Assembly: GCF_024763615.1 (NCBI RefSeq)
Contig: NC_077222.1
Coordinates: 86,614,001-86,678,000 of the forward strand
DNA length: 64,000 nucleotides
Source of the DNA: Phlebotomus papatasi
Lineage: Eukaryota > Arthropoda > Insecta > Diptera > Psychodidae
Direction of reading: 5' to 3'
The translations under genes and the position numbers were made by a program. The notes under the pieces were generated by a model. That model had not been told where the DNA came from and made no database searches. It saw nothing but the letters and a program-made list of their open reading frames with translations. Shown piece by piece: positions 1 through 10,096 of this stretch. How positions within the stretch are numbered: the first letter of the stretch is position 1; every line of letters starts with the position of its first letter.

Positions 1-70
1 GAATTGTCGATGATAATAGAGATGAAAGCAACGGAGTAGAGAAGAGCCGGTATAATATTTGAGACACCTT

Positions 71-250
71 TTCATGTCTTTACTTTTGACTTCAATTTAG
101 TTTAATTTTAACCGGACAGTCCGGTCAGTAAAGGTTATCTTAAATATATACTAAATTAAAAAAAAAATGTTTAAGAAAGCGAGGATGCAAAGACACCCCT
201 GGAGCGCAAGCTAAATTAAACTAAATTAAAGTCAAAACTGAAGACATGAA
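71..250. mobile_element. Short inverted-repeat element (MITE-like)
   Basis: Positions 71-110 (starting TTCATGTCTTTACTTTTGAC) are near reverse-complementary to 212-250 (ending GTCAAAACTGAAGACATGAA). The result is a ~180-bp foldback with ~39-bp arms and no coding capacity. A 15-bp palindrome (ACCGGACAGTCCGGT, about 110-124) lies just inside the left arm. No target-site duplication is clear, so the superfamily is unknown. Confidence 0.6.
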
Positions 251-269
251 TCGGATCGATAAAGACCAT

Positions 270-700
270 CCTCAAGCACTGGAATTAAAGAAAAGCTTAC
301 AACCCTTACAACAAACAAGGGTGCAAAGTAACCCACATCTGCGGTATTAATTCAAACTCCCCTTAATGGTCTGATTAATTCTCTCACGAGAATAATTCTA
401 AACACACGGAAGAACTCACGAGAGATCAAAGAAATCATACGATTAATAAAGGGGGTGTGGCAAGGCGTCCCATGATTCGCAAAGTGTTCGAACTCGTAAC
501 TTAGATTGTGTACCTCAAAAGTATGTTGCATCATTTACCATTTACCGGTTAATAACAACCGATTTAAACCTATTAAAAGATTGCCCAAAATACCTTAGGA
601 GTAATATAATCGAATTTTAGATACAAATTAGTTATCGGTTGTGAACCGGTTCATAATCGAGTGGAATCGGTTTAGGTTTGTCAGAAATTCCAAGACCTTT
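270..700 (-). repeat. Dispersed AACCGGTT repeat, copy 1
   Basis: This stretch carries motifs that recur elsewhere in the window: CGCAAAGTGTTCGAACTCGT near 478-497 and GTGAACCGGTTCATAATCGA near 641-660. Related copies lie at 28005-28380, 33495-34195 and, in part, at 10195-10250, 50265-50470 and 51020-51085. The text at 270-345 also matches 29236-29330. It is non-coding interspersed repeat DNA of unknown class. The boundaries are approximate. Confidence 0.5.
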
Positions 701-959
701 CCAACGATTCCAAGCATTGAACCTTTGGTCTTGAAAAAAAACTGTTATTAGCAAGGTTATTAGAATATTACACGGTATTTTCGTATGGCCTCTAAACACT
801 AGAGAACATATTGAAGAAAATTCCCTACGGTCGTGTAGGAAAAAGTCTTCAGTATGAACAGAAATTTCTTCAGTAGAAAAGTCATAGACATAATGTCCGC
901 CTAGGTAATCTCTAAAAGATATCCAAAATCCAAAAATATAAAAAAATTGCACGACATAT

Positions 960-1300
960 TTTTAAACAATCCCAGAAAACAAAGTTTTGCGGGGAAGTGG
1001 AGAGGGAGGAGAAAATGTGTGGTATATATTAATGGTCGGAGGATCGACTTATGAGGCGTCCCCCGAAAGTTCCAAGTCTCTATCCCTAACCCTTTGGGCT
1101 CTAGCCGTGGTCATCTTGGCCTTTGGAAGGGGGACTCAAGAGATTTTAATACTCCTCTTTTTCTGGAGTTCGAGCAGTCAAATATAGGAAAAGAATTAAA
1201 AAGTTTGTGAGGAATAGGTGATATTTAGGTAGATCATGTGATCTTCCCAAGTCGATATCTATAACCGTTTGGTCTCACTCAGTCAGAGCACTTAAATATG
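960..1300. repeat. Degenerate repeat ending in GAGTTCGAGCAGT
   Basis: The segment contains TTCCAAGTC...TAACC..TTTGG text in two versions (near 1069-1110 and 1246-1275) and the motif GGAGTTCGAGCAGTCA near 1162-1177. The same motif bounds related repeats at 40673-40692, and its inverse CTGCTCGAACTC is at 8643 and 50248. The repeat class is unknown. No gene is seen here. Confidence 0.35.
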
Positions 1301-1568
1301 CTCTATATAACATAGAAACTTCGGATTATGATTTTTATCACAAATTTTCAGACCTCACAGCCTAACAAACATTGATAGCACCAATGTTTATTAATCTACC
1401 TCAAAATGATGAGACTTTAAGAAAACCATTTTAAGGTTGAGAAATTAAAATGGTACAGGCGCAATTTTATTTTTAAAAATTTTCGTATTCTTTTACCCAG
1501 TTACCTCTAATGTAGCACTAGCTATAGCTAAAGATGGAGAGTATTACATTTCTAGGAAGAATATTACT

Positions 1569-1574
1569 TTTATT
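1569..1574 (-). terminator. Putative polyadenylation signal of the MINDY-4-like gene
   Basis: TTTATT on the plus strand reads AATAAA on the minus strand, about 150 nt downstream of the stop codon at 1722-1724. It is the nearest canonical hexamer that I see after the last exon. Confidence 0.45.
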
Positions 1575-1721
1575 TGAAATGAAATTGTATGCAATAAAAC
1601 GATTAATGAAATTATCAACATCCAGGAATATATTGTGAATGGGATAATTTTATTCTAGATTTACAGTACTGTTACAGGAATTTTTGTTATCAGATGCTGT
1701 AGGTAGGATTTATCCCATGTA

Positions 1722-4483
1722 CTAGTAGTTGAGTGAGGGTGGGGCTGGACCGTGGAAAGTAATTTTCGCGTCCATCCACTTTGTATGGATCAATCTTTCA
1801 AGTGGAGTAGCGACAATATCCTGAGTATTGTTGCTATTTCCGCTGTTGTTTCCACTCCCTGCACTACTATTCTGCCTCTGTAGCATAGCTTCTGGATCCT
1901 CATGGGTCCTTGTGTCCACTGTCATAGAGAGGTGGCATCCAGCACAGGTGTAATAGTGCAATTCAAACCGTTTCTCAGCGTGGTAATTCCTCAAAAGCTC
2001 CCGATTGGAATTGAAGACAACGCCATAGTGACCGCAGCAGCTGGTAACCCAAATAGGGATAGCCGGTGTCTTAAGTCGAGATCCTGGCTGGCGAGATGAT
2101 GCCTGAACAGCCTCATTATCACCCTCCCAGACAATTAGACCGATGCTAGATCTCTGCAGGATTCCAAATTGTGGAAGGGCCTGGGAGACGAATTAATTTA
2201 ATGTTTACTTCTCACTGCATATAAATTGATAGAGCGATTAGTGCATTCATGAGAAACACATTAAGTTCACATGAATGGGTGAATGTGATTGTCAGATTAG
2301 GCAGCATATTAAATTTAATCATAATAATTTATGTTGTGCTCCATGGGGAATTACATTAATTTTACTTAATCTCCCTCAGGGAAATTTAAAATATGTGCTT
2401 TATGATTTTATTCATATTAAAATTAATAATCAATTAAAATTCTGGTTTATAAATTAATTTTCTCTCATTATTTTTTGCAAATTATTTTAAATACACAACA
2501 AAAGCAGATTTTAATATTCAAGAGAATTTACAAAAACAATATCACGTTATCATTTAGTTCTATAAATCCAGTAAAATTGGTTATTGTCTTTAAGGTTATG
2601 TTAAAGATGTGAAATGTAATTTTTTATACATAAAATCATTAGAAAATTATGCTTTTAAGAAAGGCTTTTAGAAGCGCTATCTTTTATTAAGTGCATTTAA
2701 TGGGTCAAGTACTAGAGCTCTCGCTCTATGATGCAAGTGTCCCGGGTTCGAATCCCTTTTAGGTCACCAGGAATTTTTCTGGCGTTAAAGGTGTTCCGAT
2801 TGCATCCAGTGAGCTTCACTGCACTTGATTCTACGGGCATGGGACTGACAATCTCATCCCGTACAAAAAAAAATAATGCATGTCTAGAAATCCCCTTGCG
2901 GGGGAAGGCCTTGTTCCTTCATGGAATGTCGTGTCAGCAGCATTATTATTATCCTTTATTAAAGCTCTTGATCTTATGAAGCAGTAGGGGAATTCTGTAA
3001 CAGTACGACAACGTCATATGAAAAATTAAAGAATTTTAATATGGAAAATTCAAAAACAAAATAATAGGCAATCAAATTCGTATCAGTTACTAAGAGCTTC
3101 ATAGGATTCCCTTCAATGGCTATTTGATAGTTATTGGTCTTTAATGTTCTTCTGCTGCTGAATTTACCACGAAAATTTGTCATATGGCATTGTTATATCG
3201 TTACAAAATAGCTTTAAAGTTTAACAAAGAAAATTTGACTTCAATTATCTATGATTTATTCATAATCCCACCAATTTTGAAATATTTAGAAATTAGTAAC
3301 TTACATAGTGGTCCTCATCGCCGACATAAACAACACCATTGTGTAAATATGGCGTAGCTCTTCCGGTTAAGAGTAGAGTAACAACATTAAGTGATCCCTC
3401 TTCATGCGGTCCCATTAAATGAGCACCTTTTGGTGCATCCAAATCTGTCTTGATTCTGAAACAAATCGCACAAATTTATAAATTCAGAATCAGTAAGTCC
3501 TTCTTATCAAGAATACTTGGCTGTTGATCTGGTGATAACAGCACTGTACAGAAACACCAAGGCGCCTGGTCCTGGATCTTCAACAAACTGCAAGAGAGAG
3601 TTTTGGAACAAATTTCTGGGAGAATATTTGAGATAAAAGCAAACTTACGAAAAATAAAAACCGTTTGATAAATATTTGCAAATCTTCCAAATTGGTGAAC
3701 TCAAAGAGGTACAATTTTTCTGTAACTGAATCCTGAAAGTACGTGTGACTGTGGGGGATATGTGGTATTTCTCCTGGTAGAACCACGGTTACCAACGATT
3801 TTTCACCAATCATCCAAAGAATGGATGAAATAGACCGCCTTCGGGAAGCAAAGTTATCCCATAACCGTAGCATTAAATTGAAGTAAAAAGAAATACACCA
3901 AACATAATATTACCATTCATATTCTATTGAGCATATATTATATAATATTAATACCAAAAGAATTTTACCAAACTATTGAAAAAAAAGTTAACATATAAAA
4001 CAATTTCCATACCAAAGTGCTTCATGCTGCTGAGCTTCGGTCGGTTTCAAGAGACTGTTGTGAGTTTTTCATGCGAAATATAAAAAGTAAATGCTTTATG
4101 CATGAAGTTTCCGGATGGAAAATAAAGCACAAAATGTACATACACGTCCAGTGGGAGAGATTTTTCTCGTGCTCTACTGTCAAAAAGGAAGTATTTTATG
4201 ATGAAAGCTTGTAGAACTGACTGAAGTCCTCGTGTTGCATTTCTTGGGCATCGTAAACCATATGGCAATTCCTGATTCGGTTGACCAAATATGAGACCTA
4301 CGTGTTTGCCAGGAAATTGATTCGTCTTACCCCCTTTTTTTCAGTACTCTTGATATTTCAGTGAATTTATTGCGCAAGATAGCTCACCCGTTCTTGTCCA
4401 TTCTCCTCGTGGAGGAGCTGCTGCTGACCCAAAGACCGTCTGACGCAGATCCTTTGAGGGAATTTCAGATACAACATCAAAGT
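1722..4483 (-). CDS. MINDY-4/4B-like protein (probable pseudo-deubiquitinase), C-terminal seven exons
   Basis: The gene encodes the catalytic-fold region of a MINDY-4/4B (FAM188B family) protein. Active members trim K48-linked ubiquitin chains. Exons on the minus strand are 4388-4483, 4144-4297, 4013-4054, 3649-3838, 3517-3587, 3305-3455 and 1722-2180. All introns are GT-AG and all split codons join in frame, giving 386 residues to the stop. Family landmarks in order are LRQTVFG, YGL...VLQAF.IKYFLF, EALWRSISSILW, FVEDPGPGALVFLYSAVITRS, NVVTLLLTGRA, IPIWVTSCCGHYGVVF, and a terminal PLERLIHTKW. The active-site stretch, normally GGPCG after YGL, reads NATRG, so Arg replaces the catalytic Cys. 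The His in GHYGVVF is kept. A Ser/Asn/Gly-rich insert precedes the C-terminal motif. The N-terminus was not found. The first acceptor (after 4484) is weak, and TE insertions lie just upstream. Confidence 0.85.
2700..2960 (+). mobile_element. tRNA-derived SINE in the last MINDY intron
   Basis: A pol III B box (GGGTTCGAATCCC near 2744-2756) lies downstream of a tRNA-like stretch with CTAGAGCTCTCGCTCTATGA. An unrelated body and an A-run (about 2865-2873) follow, then a second tract ending in (ATT)n near 2943-2952. A truncated relative is at 21435-21481. The 5' acceptor strand does not pair with the 3' end, so this is a SINE and not a functional tRNA. The 3' limit is uncertain (2875 or 2960). Confidence 0.6.
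2985..3210. mobile_element. MITE, TIR GTAGGGGAATTCTGTAAC (copy 1)
   Basis: GTAGGGGAATTCTGTAACAG at the left is matched in inverse by ...ATATCGTTACAAAAT at the right. The subterminal CGTCATATGA is mirrored by TCATATGGCATTG. A closer-to-intact copy is at 39027-39233 and a fragment at about 57984-58020. It is non-coding and lies in the intron between the last two MINDY exons. Confidence 0.6.
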
Positions 4484-4543
4484 CTTGATTTTTTTATTGA
4501 TATTCAACAAGAGAAATTGTGAAAGTAATTCAAATGTTACATA

Positions 4544-4621
4544 CTCCCTCTGTCCCGATATAAGTCGTACGTTTGCTAGTACATTTTATATGAAAAAATG
4601 CACGACTTATTTAGGGACAGA
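4544..4621. mobile_element. 78-bp Stowaway-like MITE, copy 1
   Basis: The left end CTCCCTCTGTCCCGATATAA follows a TA dinucleotide. The right half (GCACGACTTATTTAGGGACAGA) is its inverse, with the last bases lost. The second copy at 40037-40115 is complete and TA-flanked. It lies upstream of the first recognised MINDY exon. Confidence 0.65.
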
Positions 4622-4715
4622 CTTACTTATTCATTTACTTATTCGTTCTTATATTTAATTAATTTTATTCAATTAAGGGGTTACGTGGTTCAAAAAGACT
4701 GGAAAACATCATATT

Positions 4716-6521
4716 AGGTGAGATTCTTAACAAAATCTCACCTACTATAATCCTAACAAAATTTCATGTCGTCCGATCGACCTCAAATTTGGCCAAAATG
4801 TGTTTCGCCACTTCCTGATTCCGAATATATATGTGGCTAAGTTACGTTCCCGGCCGCTCTTTGGAGCTTAATAGCTCCTAAACTAAAAAAGATATCGACT
4901 TGCGGTTTTCGGCAAAGGTTATATATCGGGTGAAAATTGCAACTTGGTGCATAGACCCCCCACCCCCCACCCCTCCTTCCGCCATTTTGAAGACCCCCCT
5001 TTTTTTGTTTTCTCAATAGCTCCGCCCCTATGGCATTCAGCGGACTCAAATTTTAGTATGTTATAGCTGGGCCTTAGAGCTTTCCATCAATACCAAACTT
5101 AAGGTCCCCCGACCCCCCTGACCCGAGCTATAAGGGTCCAAAAAAAATTTCTTAAAATGGCCATAACTCCGGTTCTAATTGTCAGAATTTAAAAAGTGAG
5201 GGCTTTTTGGAAAGCTCTCGTGAAATGCCACTTCCCCTTCTAACATCGCAAGTTCATAAAACCACCGCTAGGGGCGCTTTTTTTAAAAAGAAAATTTTTA
5301 AATCTTAAAAGTTAAATAACTCAAAAATTCCATTGTGCATCGGGCTGAAAATTTAGTATGTTGTAGCCGTTGATTATACCTATCAAACAAAAAAAACCTT
5401 AAGTCAATCTAAAACCCCTGACCCGAGCTATAAGGGGTCAAAGTTCGAACATTGACCGGCCTCTATCTCCGGTTTTAATTAACATAGCGACCTAAATTTT
5501 ACCTTTTTGGTTTCGTCTCGATGAGCACTTTCAGATGGAAGTTCAAAAAGTCACCACAGGTGGCGCTGTGATAGCGTCAAAATTCATCGAAATTCAAAGT
5601 CACTTTTCTCAAAAACGGCATTGTGCAAGTTAATGAAATTTTAGTATGTTGTAGTCCAGTCTAGGACGTTTCCAAAATGGTGCGTATGCGCGCTGTGGTT
5701 AAAACAGAACCGGAGATATGAGGGGTCAAAGTTCACAAAGTTCAAAAAATCATATCTCCGGTTCTATGTGACCGATTTTGATGAGTGAGGGCTTAAACGA
5801 AAGATCTCACCAAATGCTACAACTTTCTAGAATATTTGAACTTCGTGGGACAAACACCAGGGGCGCCACAGTCGAAAAACCAATTTCAATATCACATAAC
5901 CTCAATTATCTCGACTGTCGCTGAACCGATTTTGATGATTACTTCAACATAATTGTAGAGGACATTTGTCTCTACATTTCGTCCATACGTGATTTTCCGC
6001 TCAGACTACGCTATCACTCCGATTTTGCCGTTTAAGTGTGAAAAAAATGATTTTTCCCATAATAACGCTTTGAAATCACTCAGATGCCAATTTGACTGCC
6101 TCTACTCCACCAAGACACTTAAAATAGGGTTTTAAATGGAAAGTCCCACAAAATACAACAATTCTTTGAAATAGTTGAAGCTCAACAAATGACTACTTGG
6201 GGCACTCTGGATGAAAAAACGAGTTAAGAAACAAAAAACCTCGCTTATCTTGGCTTCTGAGTAATCGATGAGTTCAATGTTCTATGGGAAAATTATAGAG
6301 AACATTCTGGTCTACATTTCACCCATATATCACTTTTCTGCCAGTTCATCCAAATCCTTGATATTTTGGTTTAAATACAAAATTTGCATAATTTCACGAA
6401 TTTGATTCAAGATGACTGAATGGCGTCTCCCAACTTCAGCTCTAAATCGAATTTGCATGCACTCCGAGCTAGCTCACGTTAAGAATCTCACCTACATAAG
6501 CCGGTTAGGATTATCTGTCCC
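4716..6521. mobile_element. 1.8-kb non-autonomous element of ~300-bp units, copy 1
   Basis: The element starts AGGTGAGATTCTTAAC, with a local hairpin to AATCTCACCT. It ends GTTAAGAATCTCACCTACAT followed by ~30 bp to GTCCC. The first 16 bases are the exact inverse of the subterminal 3' motif. The body is a series of degenerate ~300-bp units. Each has ATTTTAGTATGTTGTAG (near 5051, 5353, 5640), CTGACCCGAGCTATAAGG (5119, 5421) and an ATCTCCGGTTCTA motif (near 5166, 5466, 5754). There is no long ORF. A second copy (about 95% alike by eye) is at 34771-36582, and the flanks suggest a TT target duplication. It is not assignable to a known superfamily. Confidence 0.75.
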
Positions 6522-6750
6522 TTTTCACTATTTTTTTCATTATAGTGAATTTTCACTTTTAATTTAAGTTCTTAAGCATATAAAAGTACACCATTTAATT
6601 TAAATTTTCTGAAATTTTGATTTGAAATATTGTATTGTTATCGTCACCCCTGATTTTCTGAGACAATTTGTGAAAAAAACATGCTTTTTCGATGGACAAG
6701 ATTTCTTAGAGTATATTCACATAATGTCAAAAAACTAAATGCATAACGGC

Positions 6751-7147
6751 GTTATCACACTTGCACATTAAAATTTTAATGTGATTCACATTAATTGTCG
6801 CTTGTGATCGTCCAAATATGTTATTTGTGTCTTTGAGTCATTTAATATTTTGGGTTTTTCTATTTATTGATAAAGAAGTGGACTTGACCTGTAAAAATAA
6901 GTTTAAATTTACTTAAAGCATAAATATTTTTCACATTAAAAAATTAAAGGGAAAATCGCATTAATTTTTCGCATTAATGTTATAAATCAATTTATATCAA
7001 ATTTTGCGGGCCAAATCTACCTTTTTATCTACAAATAGATTAAATTTTGAATATAAAATGATTCAAACACACAAATTACACATTTGGACTCCCATAGCGA
7101 CAATTAATGTGAATCATATTAAAATTTTAATGTGCAAGTGTGATAAC
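6751..7147. mobile_element. ~400-bp MITE with ~100-bp TIRs, copy 1 (uninterrupted)
   Basis: The left arm begins GTTATCACACTTGCACATTA and continues through AATTGTCGCT. The right arm (about 7050-7147) is its inverse and ends TGCAAGTGTGATAAC. The middle is AT-rich and non-coding. A copy at 34473-36686 is split by the 1.8-kb element, and a diverged copy at about 55845-57470 is split by another element. This copy therefore shows the empty site. Confidence 0.75.
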
Positions 7148-7151
7148 ACAG

Positions 7152-7702
7152 TAAGAGAGACTGGGGCAAAACTTGTCAAAACGCATATTTAATCCTCTCA
7201 TGAGCTCTGAGAAAACTTCAACGTTTTATAATCAGCATATTCTTATAGGAAATTTACTGCTCTACAACATTGCAGAAGACTATTTTCCTCTATCTCAAAA
7301 GAAATGTAATTTTCGAATCATTTTCTAAAAGTCGATTTTGTGGAGATTCTCAAAATTGCTGGGGCAAATTTTGACAGTCTTCGGATAATTTGTGACGTTT
7401 TACTCGAACACTCGTTTTACTCGAAGATAATTTTTCTGTATCTTAACGAGAAATGTGCTTAAATTGAGCTAATTAGTATTGATATTTTCTAAATATATGC
7501 CAAATATTCTAAAAATAGGGCTCAAAATTTCATTATTTTTTATTTTACAAAATCCTTCCCCGAATCCCTTGAAACTTTGTAAGTTTAAGAAGGTTCATGA
7601 AGGCTACCTATAATAAAAATTTCATGCCTCAGTTCCTTTTATTTTAGAAGATAGTGAATATTGAAATTTTCGTTTTGACAAATTTTGCCAAAGTCTCCCC
7701 TA
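7152..7702. mobile_element. MITE with TIR AGACTNNGGCAAAA
   Basis: The left end GAGACTGGGGCAAAACTTGT is mirrored on the right by ACAAATTTTGCCAAAGTCTC, with TA at each outer edge. The ~550-bp AT-rich interior repeats the terminal text near 7370 (CTGGGGCAAATTTTGACAGT). There is no coding capacity. The TA duplication suggests a Tc1/mariner-type mobiliser, which is inference. Confidence 0.55.
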
Positions 7703-7710
7703 TTTCCCGT

Positions 7711-7853
7711 TAGCTGATGAGTTAAACTCGTACTTAAATCATAGATTTTTTAATGAAATTTGGATTTTTGGCAAAATTTTATACAAAAAATACAATTATG
7801 ATCAAGATAAAAAAAAGTTTTTCCGTTCAAGTACGAGTTTAACTCATCAGCTA
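7711..7853. mobile_element. 143-bp MITE, TIR TAGCTGATGAGTTAAACTCG
   Basis: The 25-base left end (TAGCTGATGAGTTAAACTCG plus TACTT) and right end (7829-7853) are perfect inverses around a short AT-rich loop. TA at both ends may be the target duplication. It sits 8 bp from the preceding MITE. Confidence 0.7.
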
Positions 7854-8061
7854 AGAGGAAATATTCATTTTTTTACGACAGATCAACATTATTCTCTGAG
7901 AAATCTTGCCCACCGAAAAGTATAAGTACATTTAAACAACTGAATTTTTAAAATTACAAAATGAAAATTTCAGAAAGCATAGTTAAAATGTTTTGCTTTT
8001 ATAAGTTTAACCGTTTAAGAACGATTAGGTCACCTAAAAATGGGGTCCTTCTCGTCCGTAA

Positions 8062-8204
8062 TGGCCTCTACACACTAGGAGCAATTTCTTTTAAAAAAAT
8101 GCCTTTTTTAAAGAAAATTCTGCCTATCCTTGTTGGCAGATATACGTCAGAATTTTTTAAAAAGGCAAATTTTGAATAAAATTGCTTCTAGTGTGTAGAC
8201 ACCA
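8062..8204. mobile_element. MITE family GTCTACACACTAG, copy 1
   Basis: TGGCCTCTACACACTAGGAG at the left is mirrored by CTTCTAGTGTGTAGACACCA at the right. The subterminal AATTT/AAATT and TTAAAAAAGGC tracts are also mirrored. Further copies are at 17895-17970 and 21479-21618. Confidence 0.65.
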
Positions 8205-8639
8205 TAAAGCGCTAAGTTCTCAAATAAACTTTTCTTTTTTTATTTTGTCGAAAAATGATGTAAAGAAAATATGCTGGTTTTTTAGTCGGCGAGACCTACA
8301 GAACCCCTTAACTTAGGGTGGAAATTAGAAACTTATTTCATAACTTTCTTTGACAGCTATTTATTCAAATGACAACACAAACTGTATGAGAGTAATTATA
8401 TATTCTTTTAACTGAGTCGTGTGATTATATATTTAAAATTAAAAGGATAGATGATAATACCAAAAATGTTTATTAAAACCTAATATAATGTGAAATGTAT
8501 AGTAGGATTTCATGTTCACTGCCATATTAGCATTGATAAGCGGACTTTATCTAATACATTAGAATGGAAGAAAAATTATTCAAAGGGTACATTAAACACC
8601 AATGAATTTATTACATCACCGACAAAGTCCCAAAATTAA

Positions 8640-9000
8640 TTACTGCTCGAACTCAAATAGGGTAGTTATATAATCCGCTTTTTTCCAACTTGTCACCACT
8701 CTGGGTCATAAACGGCGCAAGATATCAACTTTCGGTCTTCAGCGACCCCAATAAAAAACATAATCTGCAGAAAGTTTTTTTTTCATCTTCCCCACCTCTG
8801 TCGCTTCCCAAACCATGTTTTTGATCCTACTAAAAAAGGCCCCAATAATTTCTTTTATTTTTGGATTTTTTGTGGGAGGTCGAACAGGTGAACATTTCAT
8901 CCAAATAAAGAACTAAAAATTCTCCATCTTGAATTTTTGAAAACCAAACCTCAATCTCGTTGAAGGGCTCATTTTTTAGCCGATTTGGTTAAATTAGGAT
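8640..9000 (+). repeat. Dispersed repeat beginning CTGCTCGAACTC
   Basis: The segment aligns by eye, in the opposite orientation, with about 40330-40692. Shared text includes CTGCTCGAACTC, AACTTGTC.CCA, AGATAT..A.TTTCGGT and CCCCACC. Similar text occurs in the first unit of the 1.8-kb element near 4890-4980. It is non-coding and its boundaries are approximate. Nothing else is seen between 8205 and 9141. Confidence 0.4.
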
Positions 9001-9141
9001 ATTTTGGATAGGTCTTTATATTTCTTATCCGGCAGTATCAGTCTATATCGGTAATAAATTGGTCAAGTAATCCTAATTGATACATCTTTCTCGAATACCT
9101 CTTTTTTGTATGTAAGCATATTACTCATAGAAAGAATATTT

Positions 9142-10096
9142 TAATAATATATTAGATGAGATCATATATTCTGTCAGTAGAAGAGGTAAAAAGTTTGGAG
9201 TGGTATATCTCAGCTCCTGATGAACATAATTGGATGAGTGAACTATTGTTGGAAAGCTTGGTTCATTAGCTTTCAAAATCTGGTATATGTAATTGGCTAT
9301 GGGTAAATCATGGTCATCCAGAACCATTTATGTCGAAGAAGACACTTTTTGCAGCGTCATTTTTGACCATCTACTGCTGGGACCAGGAGTGACCCACAAT
9401 TCTCGCACAAGGACTATTCGTTAGAGGAACTCAAAGGATATAATTTGTGGAAGAAACTTTTTTTTTGGACGTCTTACTTTTTTTTATTCATCGACTTTTG
9501 CAAGAATTTTAACATTTTACACGCAAGGAAAAAATTACAAAAATCCTAAAAGAGTGGTTTCTGGAGGGGAAGGATAGACGTGGGGATGAAATTGATATGA
9601 TATTTGGATTCCTTGGATCAACTTATGGGGGAGTACTTAGAACATTCCAAGTCGACATCTTCATTAGTTTGTCCAGAAAATGAGATAGAAGGATTTCTGT
9701 CATTTTTTTCTATGCGTGTAAAATGTTAAAATTCTTGCAAAAGTCGATGAATAAAAAAAAGTAAGACGTCCAAAAAAAAGTTTCTTCCACAAATTGTACC
9801 TTTTGAGTTCCTCTAACAAATAGTCCTTGTGCGAGAAAAGTGGGTCACTCCTGGTCCCAGCAGTAGATGGTCAAAAATGACGCTGCAAAAAGTGTCTTCT
9901 TCGACATAAATGGTTCTGGATGACCATGATTTACCCATAGCCAATTACATATACCAGATTCTGAAAGCTAATGAACCAAGCTTTCCAACAATAGTTCACT
10001 CATCCCATTATGTTCATCAGGAGCTGAGATATACCACTCCAAACTTTTTACCTCTTCTACTGACAGAATATATGATCTCATCTAATATATTTATTA
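9142..10096. repeat. Long inverted repeat: 384-bp arms, 187-bp loop
   Basis: Positions 9142-9525 and 9713-10096 are almost identical inverse copies. The same ~60-residue open frame starting MVLDDHDLPIANYIY occurs on the minus strand of the left arm and the plus strand of the right arm. The loop contains TTCCAAGTCGACATCTTCAT, which is similar to the repeat near 1246. The high arm identity implies a recent inverted duplication or active foldback element. A transcript would form a long hairpin. Confidence 0.8.

Noticed and set aside
1902..2099. 65-codon plus-strand ORF
   Set aside because: It is the antisense shadow of the last MINDY exon.
2700..2770. Functional tRNA gene
   Set aside because: A clear B box exists, but the acceptor stem cannot pair and an A-tailed body follows, so it is a SINE.
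4716..6521. Helitron assignment for the 1.8-kb element
   Set aside because: A 3' hairpin and AT-rich target fit loosely, but there is no TC start or CTRR end, and the ends have inverted repeats.
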